Shown here: positions 9,427 through 19,246 of the stretch, piece after piece
Position numbering within the stretch: the stretch's first letter is position 1
Layout: each line of letters opens with the position of its first letter
Assembly (NCBI RefSeq): GCF_030268205.1
Contig: NZ_BSQF01000002.1
Coordinates: forward strand, 62,001-126,000
DNA: 64,000 nt
Reading direction: 5' to 3'
From: Allomuricauda sp. NBRC 101325
Lineage (GTDB): Bacteria; Bacteroidota; Bacteroidia; Flavobacteriales; Flavobacteriaceae
Made by a program: the position numbers and the translations under genes
The notes under the pieces: model-generated
Databases searched by the model: none
What the model saw: the letters and a program-made list of their open reading frames with translations, nothing else
Told to the model about the DNA's origin: nothing

Positions 9427-9460
9427 AAAAGGGCTGTTTATTAAAAACAGCCCTTTTATT
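9427..9460 (-). terminator. Terminator at the end of the Sus-like operon
   Basis: A 13-base perfect stem (AAAAGGGCTGTTT, 9427-9439, pairing with 9445-9457; loop of 5) with an A-rich left side and a T-rich right side. On the minus strand it ends the SusC-SusD-lipoprotein transcript 31 bases after the last stop; the symmetry would also let it work for readthrough from the other side. Confidence 0.85.
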
Positions 9461-9490
9461 TAACATATTACCCTTAAGGGTTAACACTTA

Positions 9491-10390
9491 TTATTCGTAG
9501 CAGAAATCGATTGGAATTTCACCTGCAGCGGTACCCATTCCTACACTACCAACCAAGTTTCCGTTTGGCGTATAAATTTGGAAACTGATTTCACCATAGT
9601 AATCACCTGGGAAATACCAAGTAGCTGATGTAGTACCAACAGGTATTTCTATGGTAGCTGTTCCAGCTGCACCACCTCCGTCACAATCGTAAGCAGTACC
9701 ATAGTCAGAACACATTCCAAATTCAAGAACAGTTCCATCGTTCAAGGTTACAGTTACAGGATCACCGTGAGTATCATCGGTAGTTTGCCATCCATCTCCC
9801 CAGTCATCTTGCATTTCAATTGTCCAAGTTCCTGCAGTAGGAGCTTTAGGAGGACAAGTGATCAACACATCATACTTGAAAGGTGAAGAATAGAAAGTAC
9901 CGGTCAAAGTACCTGAGTTTTGAGCTACACTGAATGATCTACCATCGTTGGTGATCAATTCAAATCGAAATGAAAATGAGTCAAAAGGTCCAACCTGATC
10001 ATTGGTTAATCCAAGAAGGCTGATAGCCTCACCTTGGGTTAGGTAATACATCATGGTAGGCAAACCATATTGGCTTGTTTCAAAATCCCCGATTGGGAAA
10101 GTTTGCATCAACATATCATCAACAGACGATACGTCATCATTGTCTACGAAAGTACCGTAAACGTTCATTTCGGTAACAACGCCATAGCTATCTTGAACTT
10201 CTAGCTCAACGTCTAGGGCTGCATCATAATCTCCAATAGGGAATTCGTTGGAAACCAAATTCACGGTTCTCAAGGCAACACCCCTACCAATATTTGATTG
10301 AATCTCATCTATCGGAAGATTGGAATCTTCGCACCCTACAGCAACCAATGCCGTTGCTAAGAGGAATTTATATATAGATTTCATTGTCAT
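9491..10390 (-). CDS. Lipoprotein of the Sus-like operon with a DWGDGW-type surface domain
   Basis: 299 residues; two ATGs (10390 and 10384) could start it. Signal peptide with lipobox VAVGC, then an N-terminal beta-rich part (about 20-170) and a C-terminal domain (about 180-299) opening with PTAGTWTIEMQDDWGDGWQT. Proteins with D-x-(W/Y)-GDGW motifs are common in secreted and surface proteins of Bacteroidota; the Asp/Gly-rich turn suggests calcium or ligand binding, which is inference. It is the third gene after susC and susD homologues, in the place where many Sus systems carry an extra surface glycan- or ligand-binding lipoprotein. Exact ligand unknown. Confidence 0.75.
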   Translation of the reverse strand: MTMKSIYKFLLATALVAVGCEDSNLPIDEIQSNIGRGVALRTVNLVSNEFPIGDYDAALDVELEVQDSYGVVTEMNVYGTFVDNDDVSSVDDMLMQTFPIGDFETSQYGLPTMMYYLTQGEAISLLGLTNDQVGPFDSFSFRFELITNDGRSFSVAQNSGTLTGTFYSSPFKYDVLITCPPKAPTAGTWTIEMQDDWGDGWQTTDDTHGDPVTVTLNDGTVLEFGMCSDYGTAYDCDGGGAAGTATIEIPVGTTSATWYFPGDYYGEISFQIYTPNGNLVGSVGMGTAAGEIPIDFCYE

Positions 10391-10410
10391 TATATTTTTT
10401 GTTAGATGTT

Positions 10411-12075
10411 TTAGTTAGAAGGTGGGAATGATGGGTACCCAGGATTCGTATCCCAAAACACCTGAGTTGTCAAATCAGTTTTCTGAGTCAAGTTAGGGTT
10501 AGTGATAACCTCGTCAGATGGATAAAGGAAAGATCTTGGATATGGTCCTGGATCAGCCTCCCAGTTCGGCAACAAGTTGGTTGGGTAACCTGTTCTTCTA
10601 TAAAAGTTGTGGGCTTCTGCACCTGATCCGTAAAGAGCGATAAAGTACTGAGTTCCCAAAACATTCATTTTTTCTTCTGCAGTAGCAGCACCTGTATAAG
10701 AAGCAACGATATCAGCGATATAGTCGGTTACTTCAGTAGGAGTTGGCTCATAAGAAGTTTCTGCATCTGGATCAACAGCAATAAAAGATTGAGTTTTTGC
10801 GATTGATTTAGTTAGACCAGCTTGAATGAAAGCAGCAACTGTGGCATCGGAAGCACCAGAAACATAAGCAGCTTCAGCTTTCCAGAAATCTACGTAAGAA
10901 GCCAAGATAATAGGCTCAATACCGGCACCGGCACCACCTGCACCTTGCTCAACTCCTTCGAATCTATCGTCATCGAAGTTACCAGCAGCTGGGTATACAC
11001 CTGGAGCAGTTTTCAACAATCCGTCTGGTGGTCCACCTTCATCATTACCGTGAGATCTACCCCAGTAACCATTAGGAAGGCTACAGTATGGGTATCCAGC
11101 ATAATGATCTGGCACTACGTATAGGGAACAAGCCAAAGCCTCTTCATCTACAGGCACTGCATCTCCGTTTACGTCAACATCGCCAGGAGTTCCATCGGTC
11201 TGACGGTAGAAGTAGTAACGCATTCTTGGGTCACCAAGTTCGCCCATTTGCCACATGATCCAGTTAGAACGGTAAGGTCCAACACCAGTATCTTGGTAAC
11301 CACCAGCGTAGTCTGGGTGACGAGAATCTGGGTTAAGGATTCTGGTTCCGTATTGGAACTGTAAATCATCAGCAGAAGATGTGATGTAATTACCGCTGTT
11401 TACAATGCTATTGAAGGAAGCGATATCACCTGTAGTGATGTAAGCTTTCATTTTAATAGTATTTACAGCTTTCAGCCATTTTGAAGCATCACCACCATAA
11501 TAAAGGTCGATGGCTGCACTTGGCAAACTTGGAGAAGAGGCAAAAATAGCGGCAGCCTCATCAAGTAAAGTCAATGCAGCAGCATAAACTGAAGGTCCGT
11601 CATCCATCAAAGGAGCTGGATACTCCAATGGGTTCAAAGCTTGGGAATATACGGCTTCACCGATATAATCCACGGTCAATAACAAAGTGTGGGCCAACAT
11701 GGCCTTACCCATACCAATGTTAAAGCTGTAATCCTGAGTGGTATTAGGGTCAATTTCCTCAATAGCTAACAAGTTGGACATGATATCAACATAAGTGTTG
11801 TTCCACAAACCGTTGGAAGTACCACCAGTAAAGTTGTTAAAGTAAATACGCCCGCTCATGTACTCGATACGGGTCATTTGAGCACCGTTATTATTAAACG
11901 AGGTCATTGCGTTACGGTAACCCAATTGCATAGTGTTCAGCAATAGGTTGGGATCCGCTTGATCTCCACTCAGACTATTGGGATCTGTTTGAAGATCCAA
12001 TTCTGTTGTCTCACAAGAACTCAGTGGCACAAGTACCATGAGCACTATAGAAATGTATTTAAATATTTTTTTCAT
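10411..12075 (-). CDS. SusD/RagB-family nutrient-binding outer-membrane lipoprotein (SusD-like_2 type)
   Basis: 554 residues with a type II signal peptide; lipobox VPLSSC (Cys21). The mature N-terminus TELDLQTDPNSLSGDQADP and the following LGYRNAMTSF are typical of the SusD-like_2 branch, with TPR-like helical repeats along the chain and the C-terminal NWEADPGPYPRSFLYP block. SusD-like proteins sit on the cell surface and form the hinged lid over a SusC barrel, capturing oligosaccharides or peptides. It lies 21 bases downstream of the susC homologue in one operon. The absence of glycan-degrading enzymes nearby makes the ligand uncertain; peptides are as likely as glycans. Confidence 0.93.
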   Translation of the reverse strand: MKKIFKYISIVLMVLVPLSSCETTELDLQTDPNSLSGDQADPNLLLNTMQLGYRNAMTSFNNNGAQMTRIEYMSGRIYFNNFTGGTSNGLWNNTYVDIMSNLLAIEEIDPNTTQDYSFNIGMGKAMLAHTLLLTVDYIGEAVYSQALNPLEYPAPLMDDGPSVYAAALTLLDEAAAIFASSPSLPSAAIDLYYGGDASKWLKAVNTIKMKAYITTGDIASFNSIVNSGNYITSSADDLQFQYGTRILNPDSRHPDYAGGYQDTGVGPYRSNWIMWQMGELGDPRMRYYFYRQTDGTPGDVDVNGDAVPVDEEALACSLYVVPDHYAGYPYCSLPNGYWGRSHGNDEGGPPDGLLKTAPGVYPAAGNFDDDRFEGVEQGAGGAGAGIEPIILASYVDFWKAEAAYVSGASDATVAAFIQAGLTKSIAKTQSFIAVDPDAETSYEPTPTEVTDYIADIVASYTGAATAEEKMNVLGTQYFIALYGSGAEAHNFYRRTGYPTNLLPNWEADPGPYPRSFLYPSDEVITNPNLTQKTDLTTQVFWDTNPGYPSFPPSN

Positions 12076-12096
12076 GATTTCTTTTCGTTAATTTTT

Positions 12097-15000
12097 TTAG
12101 AACGTCATTTTGACACTAACACCATACTTTTTAGAAGCAGGACCATTGATAAAGTCAAATCCTTGACTGTTACCAACACCAGCACCCATTACGTTCGGGT
12201 CAAAGTTGGCTCCATCAGGAGTATTGTAAGCATCATACCAAAGGTTGAAACCTTGAGCGGTAATGGTCAAAGATCCGAATGGAGTTTTGTCCAAGAATTT
12301 AGATGGGAAAGAATAACCCAAAGAAAGTTCTTGCAAACGAACTACAGAAGCATCATAAATCTTCATTTCAGCAGGGCCGAAAAGTACGTTGTCGAAGAAG
12401 TATGATGAGTTGTTGATTTGTACTGTGTTAGCTTCTCCTGTACTTTGAGATACACCTGGCAATACATAAGTCTGCTCTCTATCTTGAGTTTCAGTGATCA
12501 AACCACGACCTAGCAAGGTAGCGATGGTGTTAGACATCATGTCTCCACCTTTTGTCCAGTTGAATTGGAAACCTAGGTTCCAGTTTTTGTAACGGATAGA
12601 GTTGATGAAGTTAGAAGTAAAATCTGGGTTAGGATCACCAATGATCGGCACATTACCATCCAAATCTTGCTCAACAGAAACATAATCTCCAGATCCAGAT
12701 ACTAAGAAATTACCGTCTTCATCTCTACCGATGGCAGTACCAACGATAACACCAAGAGGTTTACCTTCGATAGCGGCGTTACCACCAACCCATAATGTAG
12801 AACTACCAGCGTAAATGATGATGTCTTGCTCTTGCTCAACAACTTTTGGCTTGTAAGTAGAGAAGTTAATTCTTGAGTTCCAGTTGAAACCATCAGATTT
12901 TTCACTTCTGAACCAGTCAATTCCCAAGTCGATTTCAACACCACTACCTTTAATTTTACCAACGTTACTTTGAGTTGTGGTAAATCCAGTAGATGGAGAC
13001 AATGGCTCATTTACGATAAGGTCTTTAGTAACCCTGTCGAAATAAGTGAAATCCAAAGAAACTGCGTTGTTCAAGAATTTAGATTCGAAACCTACTTCAT
13101 ATTCTGTCAAAAGCTCAGGCTTCAAGTCTGGGTTAGCTCTTCTAGAGGAAACAGCGTTTGTAGTGATCTCACCACTGTCACCGAACACCATTGTGCTCTG
13201 GTCAACTGTAGAAGCTGTTGGGTAAGACCCTGCGCTTGGGAAGGTAGCGGACTGTCCGATACCAGCTCTCAATTTCAAGAAGTTCAATCCACCTGCAGAC
13301 TGCATTCCACTGAAGGCAGCGGTTGGCAAGAAAGAGATACTTGCACTAGGGTAAGTCATACTATTGTTTTCAGTAGTAAGGTTAGATACCCAGTCAGTTC
13401 TTGTTGCCAAAGAAAGGAACAACATATTGTCGAAATCGAAAGTAGCTTGTCCTAAGATACCAGCAATGTTTTGCTTGAAGCTGCGTTGGATCGGTGTTTG
13501 GCTTTCATAGTTGAAGTGTCTTGCAACACCGTATACAATCTGTCCAGCACTGGAAACACCTTGTCTGTCATAAAAAGTAGATTTGGTTGTTGCACCAACA
13601 GTAAAGCTCATACCCAATTTCTCGGATAGGTCATAGTTACCATCAAGAGCCAAATAGTGATCCCAAATGGTGTTGTTGTTATCGTAAGTTTGCAAGAATC
13701 CAAAAATAGCAGGGTCGAATCCTACACCACCTTTGTTAGAGTAGTTCGTATTTCTTTCGTTATAGAAATCCAGACCGGCACGGTAGGTAAGGTTCATGTT
13801 ATCGTTAAGTTCGTAAGCAAGGGAAGCATTCCAGAACACACGGTTGGTTTGCTGTCTGTACTTTACGTTGTTCTGAGTCCATCTTGGGTTGATGATACCG
13901 TTGGTTGAACGATAGTAAACACTTGAGTGATCCAATGGGTTTTCCCATGGAAGTCCCATCAAGTCAACACTGATAGGTGTAAAGAAAACGTGTCCGAACA
14001 AAGAAAGACCCAAGGAACCGTTACCTCTACTCGCAGCTACTGGAGGAGATTTGTAATCAGTTCTAGAGTAGTTCATAGCAGCGCTAACTGTAAATCTGTT
14101 GGTAAGTTTAGATCTACCACCAACAGAAATGTTCATACGTTGGATAGAGTTTCCAGGAACGAAACTTTCATCGTTCAAAAGACCCAAGTTCACGTTGTAG
14201 CTAGTGTTTCCATCTTCGGTAGCACCGTTAATGTTGATGGAAGTGTTGCTTACGCCTCCTGGCGCCAAGAAATCCTCAACTGAGTTGTAAGGTTTCCATG
14301 CGTAACGAGCATCCTGTAATTCAGGAAATGCATTTCTTGTAGATGCAAGAGCAGTAGTTGCATATGGGTGACGAATAGTTCCGTTCTCATCCATGTCATA
14401 AACTGCTGGGAAAGAGTTTGGATTTCCCCATCCAGATACACCTTCTCTATCGAAACTAGGACCCCAGTTACTGAAGAACCATCCGAATGCTTGGTCAAAA
14501 CCGTTACCATATTTTTGTTGGTAATCTGGCAAGGAGGCCAATGCATTTACAAAGTAAGATTGGCTAACGGTAATCTCATTTTTCTTTTTACCACCACTAG
14601 CTGCTCCAGCTTTTGTAGTAATCAAGATTACACCGTTTTTACCAGCAGTACCATAAAGGGTAGAAGCGGCAAGACCTTTCAATACTTCGATGTTTGCGAT
14701 GTTGTTTGGATCCAAATCCAAGAAACGGGAAGAACCAACGTTACCATCCAAGAAGTTACCAGAAGTGTTTGTGTCGCTACTGAAAGGAACACCATCCACT
14801 ACGAAAAGTGCTTGGTTACTTCCACTAAAGGAGCTCAAACCACGAATAACCACGTTGGTAGCAGAACCGGACATACCACCTGCAGAGGTAATATTTACAC
14901 CGGAAGCTTTACCGGAAAGAACCCTAGCTACGTCACCTTCAGTCTTGTCGTTCAAGTCCTCAGCACCTACAGAGGATACTGCGTAACCCAAAGCCTTTTT

Positions 15001-15345
15001 CTCACGCTTGATACCTTGGGCGGTTACTACAACCTCTTCCAAAGCTTGGGTGTCAGCTTCCATCTGTACGTTAATTACGCTAGCGGCACCTACCACTCTA
15101 GTGGCTGGTCTTTGACCAATGTAAGTGAAGAGAATAGTCTGACCTTCACTTGCGGTGATCTCGTAATTTCCGTCGAAATCTGTTTGGGTACCCGTTGTGG
15201 TACCTTCAACGACAATGTTGACCCCAGGCAGCGGAAGGCCATCGCCATCCGTAACAGTACCTGTAATCGTCTTGTCTTGTGCAAAGGATATATGCACAAC
15301 AAACGCCAATAATAGCGTTAACAATCCATTAAGTTTTGTTCTCAT
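12097..15345 (-). CDS. SusC/RagA-family TonB-linked outer-membrane transporter
   Basis: 1082 residues. Signal peptide ending SFAQ, then a carboxypeptidase-regulatory-like beta domain (about 25-105; ITGTVTDGDGLPLPGVNI), TonB box region and plug domain from about 110 (EEVVVTAQGIKREKKALGYA; VVIRGLSSFSG), and a 22-strand barrel to a C-terminal Phe (GVSVKMTF), as needed for BAM recognition. The family imports oligosaccharides or peptides through the outer membrane with energy from TonB-ExbBD. First gene of a three-gene operon with the SusD homologue. Codon choice looks biased like the adjacent ribosomal genes, suggesting high expression. Confidence 0.96.
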   Translation of the reverse strand: MRTKLNGLLTLLLAFVVHISFAQDKTITGTVTDGDGLPLPGVNIVVEGTTTGTQTDFDGNYEITASEGQTILFTYIGQRPATRVVGAASVINVQMEADTQALEEVVVTAQGIKREKKALGYAVSSVGAEDLNDKTEGDVARVLSGKASGVNITSAGGMSGSATNVVIRGLSSFSGSNQALFVVDGVPFSSDTNTSGNFLDGNVGSSRFLDLDPNNIANIEVLKGLAASTLYGTAGKNGVILITTKAGAASGGKKKNEITVSQSYFVNALASLPDYQQKYGNGFDQAFGWFFSNWGPSFDREGVSGWGNPNSFPAVYDMDENGTIRHPYATTALASTRNAFPELQDARYAWKPYNSVEDFLAPGGVSNTSININGATEDGNTSYNVNLGLLNDESFVPGNSIQRMNISVGGRSKLTNRFTVSAAMNYSRTDYKSPPVAASRGNGSLGLSLFGHVFFTPISVDLMGLPWENPLDHSSVYYRSTNGIINPRWTQNNVKYRQQTNRVFWNASLAYELNDNMNLTYRAGLDFYNERNTNYSNKGGVGFDPAIFGFLQTYDNNNTIWDHYLALDGNYDLSEKLGMSFTVGATTKSTFYDRQGVSSAGQIVYGVARHFNYESQTPIQRSFKQNIAGILGQATFDFDNMLFLSLATRTDWVSNLTTENNSMTYPSASISFLPTAAFSGMQSAGGLNFLKLRAGIGQSATFPSAGSYPTASTVDQSTMVFGDSGEITTNAVSSRRANPDLKPELLTEYEVGFESKFLNNAVSLDFTYFDRVTKDLIVNEPLSPSTGFTTTQSNVGKIKGSGVEIDLGIDWFRSEKSDGFNWNSRINFSTYKPKVVEQEQDIIIYAGSSTLWVGGNAAIEGKPLGVIVGTAIGRDEDGNFLVSGSGDYVSVEQDLDGNVPIIGDPNPDFTSNFINSIRYKNWNLGFQFNWTKGGDMMSNTIATLLGRGLITETQDREQTYVLPGVSQSTGEANTVQINNSSYFFDNVLFGPAEMKIYDASVVRLQELSLGYSFPSKFLDKTPFGSLTITAQGFNLWYDAYNTPDGANFDPNVMGAGVGNSQGFDFINGPASKKYGVSVKMTF

Positions 15346-15400
15346 TGTTAAATTATTTGAATTAGCTAATGGCTAAAATCATAATTTCATGTTAATAAAC

Positions 15401-15433
15401 CAAACTTATTTTATAAAATCTTTAAGACTCCAA
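15401..15433 (-). promoter_or_regulatory. Promoter of the Sus-like operon
   Basis: The minus strand carries TTG (15431-15433), a 22-base spacer and TAAGTTTG (15401-15408), a full match to the Bacteroidota sigma-ABfr consensus. The predicted 5' leader is about 50 bases. Confidence 0.7.
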
Positions 15434-15851
15434 TGCTAAATGCAATAAGTGCAAAAACAACAAATATCATTATCAACTCTTCAATTTGTGGGGGTAAGAA
15501 TTGTTCTTAATGTAAATTCATTGTAAAAACCCTGAAAACACAGGGGTGTGTAGGAAAATTAGTATTTCCGTGGAGGGTCGCGGTGCTTGTGGAAAGCGGC
15601 TGTTAATTTTTTAAGACTTTTGGGATGTATGTTAAGGTACTGTGAAGATTTTTAAAATATAATTTATACCTTAATATATATACTGCAAAATTTTCATGGG
15701 GTCAAGAATGGGTATTTCTGGATGTTTTTTTGTATTAAGAAAGGGTCGGGGAACCTTCTGTTTTGAGAAGCTGATCGAAGGGTTTTGTATAAAGGTATTG
15801 TTGACTTGGGATTGTTTTTGAAAATTATAATCAAAATAAATTCGCATGTAT

Positions 15852-15881
15852 TTGAATTATTGGGAAATATCACTACATTTG
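15852..15881 (+). promoter_or_regulatory. Promoter of the str-S10-spc-alpha operon
   Basis: TTG at 15852-15854, a 19-base spacer and TACATTTG at 15874-15881, a full match to TTG-N(17-23)-TAnnTTTG. The predicted start is near 15886, giving a leader of about 40 bases that includes the hairpin at 15885-15899. Confidence 0.8.
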
Positions 15882-15884
15882 CAG

Positions 15885-15899
15885 CCCTCAAAATGAGGG
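15885..15899 (+). promoter_or_regulatory. Leader hairpin upstream of rpsL
   Basis: Perfect 6-base stem CCCTCA / TGAGGG with an AAA loop right at the predicted 5' end of the transcript. It could protect the mRNA 5' end or bind a ribosomal protein such as S7 or S12; there is no T tract strong enough to call it a terminator. Confidence 0.5.
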
Positions 15900-15924
15900 T
15901 TATTTAGTTTTTAAAAGAAATTTA

Positions 15925-16299
15925 ATGCCAACAATTTCACAATTAGTACGAAAAGGAAGGGCCACAATTACCAAGAAGAGTAAATCGGCTGCTTTGGATT
16001 CGTGTCCTCAAAGAAGAGGGGTTTGTACGCGTGTTTACACCACTACACCTAAGAAACCAAACTCTGCAATGCGTAAAGTTGCAAGGGTAAGGTTGACCAA
16101 TGGTAAAGAGGTGAATGCATACATCCCTGGAGAAGGTCACAACCTCCAAGAGCACTCGATAGTATTGGTTAGAGGCGGAAGAGTAAAAGATTTGCCTGGT
16201 GTTCGATATCATATCGTTCGCGGTGCATTGGATACCGCAGGTGTTGCGGGAAGAACGCAGCGTCGATCTAAGTATGGTGCAAAACGCCCTAAAAAGTAA
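15925..16299 (+). CDS. rpsL: 30S ribosomal protein S12
   Basis: 124 residues, the expected length. The decoding-centre loop PKKPNS (residues 42-47) and VKDLPGVRY (87-95) are intact; Lys43 and Lys88, where streptomycin resistance changes occur in other bacteria, are both lysine, so the wild-type sensitive state is predicted. Asp89 is the usual methylthiolation site. First gene of the long ribosomal operon, followed by rpsG after 19 bases. Confidence 0.99.
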   Translation: MPTISQLVRKGRATITKKSKSAALDSCPQRRGVCTRVYTTTPKKPNSAMRKVARVRLTNGKEVNAYIPGEGHNLQEHSIVLVRGGRVKDLPGVRYHIVRGALDTAGVAGRTQRRSKYGAKRPKK

Positions 16300-16318
16300 A
16301 CAACTTTAAGAAGAAGCG

Positions 16319-16795
16319 ATGAGAAAAAAGCAGGCAAAAAAGAGACCGTTATTACCGGATCCTAAATTTAACGATCAACTTGTTACACGTTTCGTGAACA
16401 TGATGATGTGGGACGGTAAGAAATCAATTGCATTCAAGATTTTCTATGATGCGATTGCGATCGTTGAAGAAAAGAACACAGACGAGGAAAAAACAGCTTT
16501 GGAGTTGTGGAAAGATGCACTTTCCAATGTTATGCCACACGTAGAGGTAAGAAGTAGAAGAGTGGGTGGTGCAACATTCCAGATTCCAATGCAGATTCGT
16601 CCAGATAGAAAGATTTCAACTGCAATGAAGTGGTTGATCAGCTACTCTAGAAAACGTAACGAAAAATCTATGGCGCAAAAATTGGCTGCCGAGATTTTAG
16701 CGGCTGCCAAAGAAGAAGGTGCTGCAGTTAAGAAAAGAGTGGATACACACAAAATGGCCGAGGCCAATAAAGCATTCTCACACTTTAGATTCTAA
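16319..16795 (+). CDS. rpsG: 30S ribosomal protein S7
   Basis: 158 residues; nucleates assembly of the 30S head and contacts E-site tRNA. Conserved N-terminal block [19 protein letters not shown] and the RNA-binding [16 protein letters not shown] are present. Sits between rpsL and fusA as in most bacteria, with only 8 bases to fusA. In E. coli S7 represses the str operon; no matching mRNA target is evident in this gap. Confidence 0.99.
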   Translation: MRKKQAKKRPLLPDPKFNDQLVTRFVNMMMWDGKKSIAFKIFYDAIAIVEEKNTDEEKTALELWKDALSNVMPHVEVRSRRVGGATFQIPMQIRPDRKISTAMKWLISYSRKRNEKSMAQKLAAEILAAAKEEGAAVKKRVDTHKMAEANKAFSHFRF

Positions 16796-16803
16796 TTCAC
16801 AAC

Positions 16804-18930
16804 ATGGGAAGAGATTTAAAATATACAAGGAATATCGGTATTGCAGCGCACATTGATGCTGGAAAAACTACAACTACTGAGCGTATCCTTTTTTATACAG
16901 GTGTGAGTCACAAGATTGGGGAGGTGCACGATGGTGCTGCTACTATGGACTGGATGGAGCAAGAGCAAGAGCGTGGTATTACCATTACTTCTGCCGCTAC
17001 CACCTGTACTTGGCAGTTTCCATTGGAAAATGCACAACCAACCGATGAAACAAAACCTTACCACTTTAATATTATCGACACCCCCGGGCACGTTGACTTT
17101 ACCGTAGAGGTAAACCGTTCCCTTCGTGTGTTGGATGGTTTGGTGTTCTTGTTCAGTGCGGTGGATGGTGTTGAGCCTCAATCCGAAACAAACTGGAGAT
17201 TGGCCGATAACTACAAAGTGCCACGTATTGGTTTCGTAAACAAAATGGACCGTCAAGGTGCCAACTTCTTGAACGTGTGTAAGCAGGTTCGTGAAATGTT
17301 GGGTTCCAATGCTGTGCCGATTGTATTGCCTATCGGTGACGAAGCTGACTTTAAAGGTATTGTGGATTTGGCCAAGAACAGGGCTATCGTATGGCACGAT
17401 GAGAACTTCGGTTCTACTTTCGATGTTGTTGATATTCCTGCTGATATGCAAGACGAAGTAAGAGAGTACAGAGCTGCCCTTATTGAAGCTGTTGCAGAGT
17501 ATGATGAAAATTTGATGGAGAAATTCTTCGAAGATGAAGATTCCATTACTGAAGAAGAAGTGCATGCTGCATTGCGTGCTGCTGTAATGGACAGAGCGAT
17601 TATCCCGATGATCTGTGGTTCTTCCTTTAAAAATAAAGGAGTTCAGTTCTTGTTGGATGCTGTATGTCGTTACTTGCCTTCTCCATTGGATAAAGATGAT
17701 ATTATAGGAACCGATCCTGATACTGGTGCTGAAGTAATCAGAAAGCCAGACCCAAAAGAGCCATTTGCTGCTCTTGCCTTTAAAATTGCTACCGATCCTT
17801 TCGTAGGTCGTTTGGCATTCTTTAGAGCATATTCTGGTCGTTTGGATGCAGGTTCTTACATTTTGAACAACCGTTCAGGTAAAAAAGAGCGTATTTCCCG
17901 TATCTATCAAATGCACTCCAACAAACAAAATGCCATCGATTTTATCGAAGCTGGAGATATTGGTGCTGCTGTTGGTTTTAAAGATATTAAGACTGGTGAT
18001 ACCATGTCTGCTGAAAATGCGCCTATCGTTCTTGAAAGTATGGACTTCCCTGATCCCGTAATCGGTATCGCAGTTGAGCCTAAAACAAAAGCCGACGTGG
18101 ATAAAATGGGTATGGCTTTGGCTAAATTGGCTGAAGAAGATCCAACATTCCAAGTTAAGACTGATGAAGCTTCTGGACAAACCATTATTTCTGGTATGGG
18201 TGAGCTTCACTTGGATATCATCGTTGACCGTTTGAGACGTGAGTTCAAGGTGGAAGTAAACCAAGGTCAGCCTCAGGTGGAGTACAAGGAAGCTCTTACT
18301 GCTGCAGCTAACCACAGAGAAACATATAAGAAACAAACAGGTGGTCGTGGTAAATTCGCGGATATCGTATTTACTATGGAGCCTGCTGAAGAAGGTAAGG
18401 TTGGACTAGAGTTTGTTAACGAGATCAAAGGTGGTAACATTCCTAAGGAGTATGTTCCAGCTGTTGAGAAAGGTTTCAAAGAGGCTATGAAGAATGGTCC
18501 TTTGGCTGGATTCGAAATGGATAGTATGAAGATTACCCTTAAGGATGGATCTTTCCACCCTGTGGATTCTGATTCATTGTCCTTCGAATTGGCTGCTAAA
18601 ATTGGTTACAAGTCTGCCGCAAGAGCTGCAAGAGCTGTATTGATGGAGCCCATCATGAAGCTTGAGGTGTTGACACCTGAAGAAAACATGGGTGATATCG
18701 TAGGTGACTTGAACCGTAGAAGAGGTCAAGTAAACAACATGGACGATAGAGCCGGTGCTAAAGTTGTAAAAGCTGTTGTGCCGTTATCAGAAATGTTCGG
18801 ATATGTAACTTCCTTGAGAACTTTGTCCTCAGGTAGAGCAACATCCACTATGGAATTTTCACACTATGCAGAAACTCCTTCCAATATTGCAGAGGAAGTG
18901 ATTAAGGCAGCTAAAGGAGTAACCGCTTAA
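16804..18930 (+). CDS. fusA: Elongation factor G
   Basis: 708 residues; the translocase GTPase. P-loop [13 protein letters not shown] (residues 16-28), switch 2 [22 protein letters not shown] for guanine recognition and [10 protein letters not shown] are all present, followed by domains II-V ending with the [11 protein letters not shown] block. In str operons tuf usually follows; here fusA is followed after 10 bases by rpsJ, so tuf lies elsewhere. The insertion around residues 57-70 ([12 protein letters not shown]) is seen in Bacteroidota EF-G. Confidence 0.99.
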   Translation: MGRDLKYTRNIGIAAHIDAGKTTTTERILFYTGVSHKIGEVHDGAATMDWMEQEQERGITITSAATTCTWQFPLENAQPTDETKPYHFNIIDTPGHVDFTVEVNRSLRVLDGLVFLFSAVDGVEPQSETNWRLADNYKVPRIGFVNKMDRQGANFLNVCKQVREMLGSNAVPIVLPIGDEADFKGIVDLAKNRAIVWHDENFGSTFDVVDIPADMQDEVREYRAALIEAVAEYDENLMEKFFEDEDSITEEEVHAALRAAVMDRAIIPMICGSSFKNKGVQFLLDAVCRYLPSPLDKDDIIGTDPDTGAEVIRKPDPKEPFAALAFKIATDPFVGRLAFFRAYSGRLDAGSYILNNRSGKKERISRIYQMHSNKQNAIDFIEAGDIGAAVGFKDIKTGDTMSAENAPIVLESMDFPDPVIGIAVEPKTKADVDKMGMALAKLAEEDPTFQVKTDEASGQTIISGMGELHLDIIVDRLRREFKVEVNQGQPQVEYKEALTAAANHRETYKKQTGGRGKFADIVFTMEPAEEGKVGLEFVNEIKGGNIPKEYVPAVEKGFKEAMKNGPLAGFEMDSMKITLKDGSFHPVDSDSLSFELAAKIGYKSAARAARAVLMEPIMKLEVLTPEENMGDIVGDLNRRRGQVNNMDDRAGAKVVKAVVPLSEMFGYVTSLRTLSSGRATSTMEFSHYAETPSNIAEEVIKAAKGVTA

Positions 18931-18940
18931 ATTCAGCAAG

Positions 18941-19246
18941 ATGAGTCAAAAAATTAGAATAAAATTGAAATCTTACGATCACAATTTGGTGGACAAATCT
19001 GCTGAAAAGATCGTGAAGACAGTAAAAACTACAGGTGCGGTGGTAACTGGTCCAATTCCGTTGCCAACCAACAAAAAGATATTTACTGTTTTGCGTTCAC
19101 CCCACGTGAACAAAAAATCAAGAGAGCAGTTCCAATTGAGCTCTTACAAGAGACTTTTGGATATCTACAGTTCTTCATCAAAAACTATCGATGCCCTAAT
19201 GAAGTTGGAACTTCCTAGTGGTGTTGAAGTTGAGATCAAGGTCTGA
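18941..19246 (+). CDS. rpsJ: 30S ribosomal protein S10
   Basis: 101 residues; 30S head protein and NusE transcription antitermination partner. Contains the conserved [10 protein letters not shown] and [15 protein letters not shown] blocks. Closely linked to fusA (10 bases) but separated from rplC by 211 bases, which is an unusual break in the S10 cluster (see the leader feature that follows). Confidence 0.99.
   Translation: MSQKIRIKLKSYDHNLVDKSAEKIVKTVKTTGAVVTGPIPLPTNKKIFTVLRSPHVNKKSREQFQLSSYKRLLDIYSSSSKTIDALMKLELPSGVEVEIKV

Larger units (their letters stand above)
15346..15924. other. Divergent intergenic region between susC homologue and rpsL
   Basis: About 580 bases with no convincing gene. 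It holds the minus-strand promoter of the Sus-like operon at its left end and the rpsL promoter with a leader hairpin at its right end. The middle (about 15540-15800) has no repeats or hairpins that I could support; a small open frame on the minus strand here overlaps the rpsL promoter and is not credible. Confidence 0.7.

Noticed and set aside
12970..15312. Several long plus-strand open frames opposite the SusC homologue
   Set aside because: Shadows of the real minus-strand gene; Ser/Thr/Val-rich low-quality translations without domains.
15694..15891. 65-residue open frame on the minus strand upstream of rpsL
   Set aside because: It overlaps the well-matched rpsL promoter and leader, has no recognisable domain and atypical codons.
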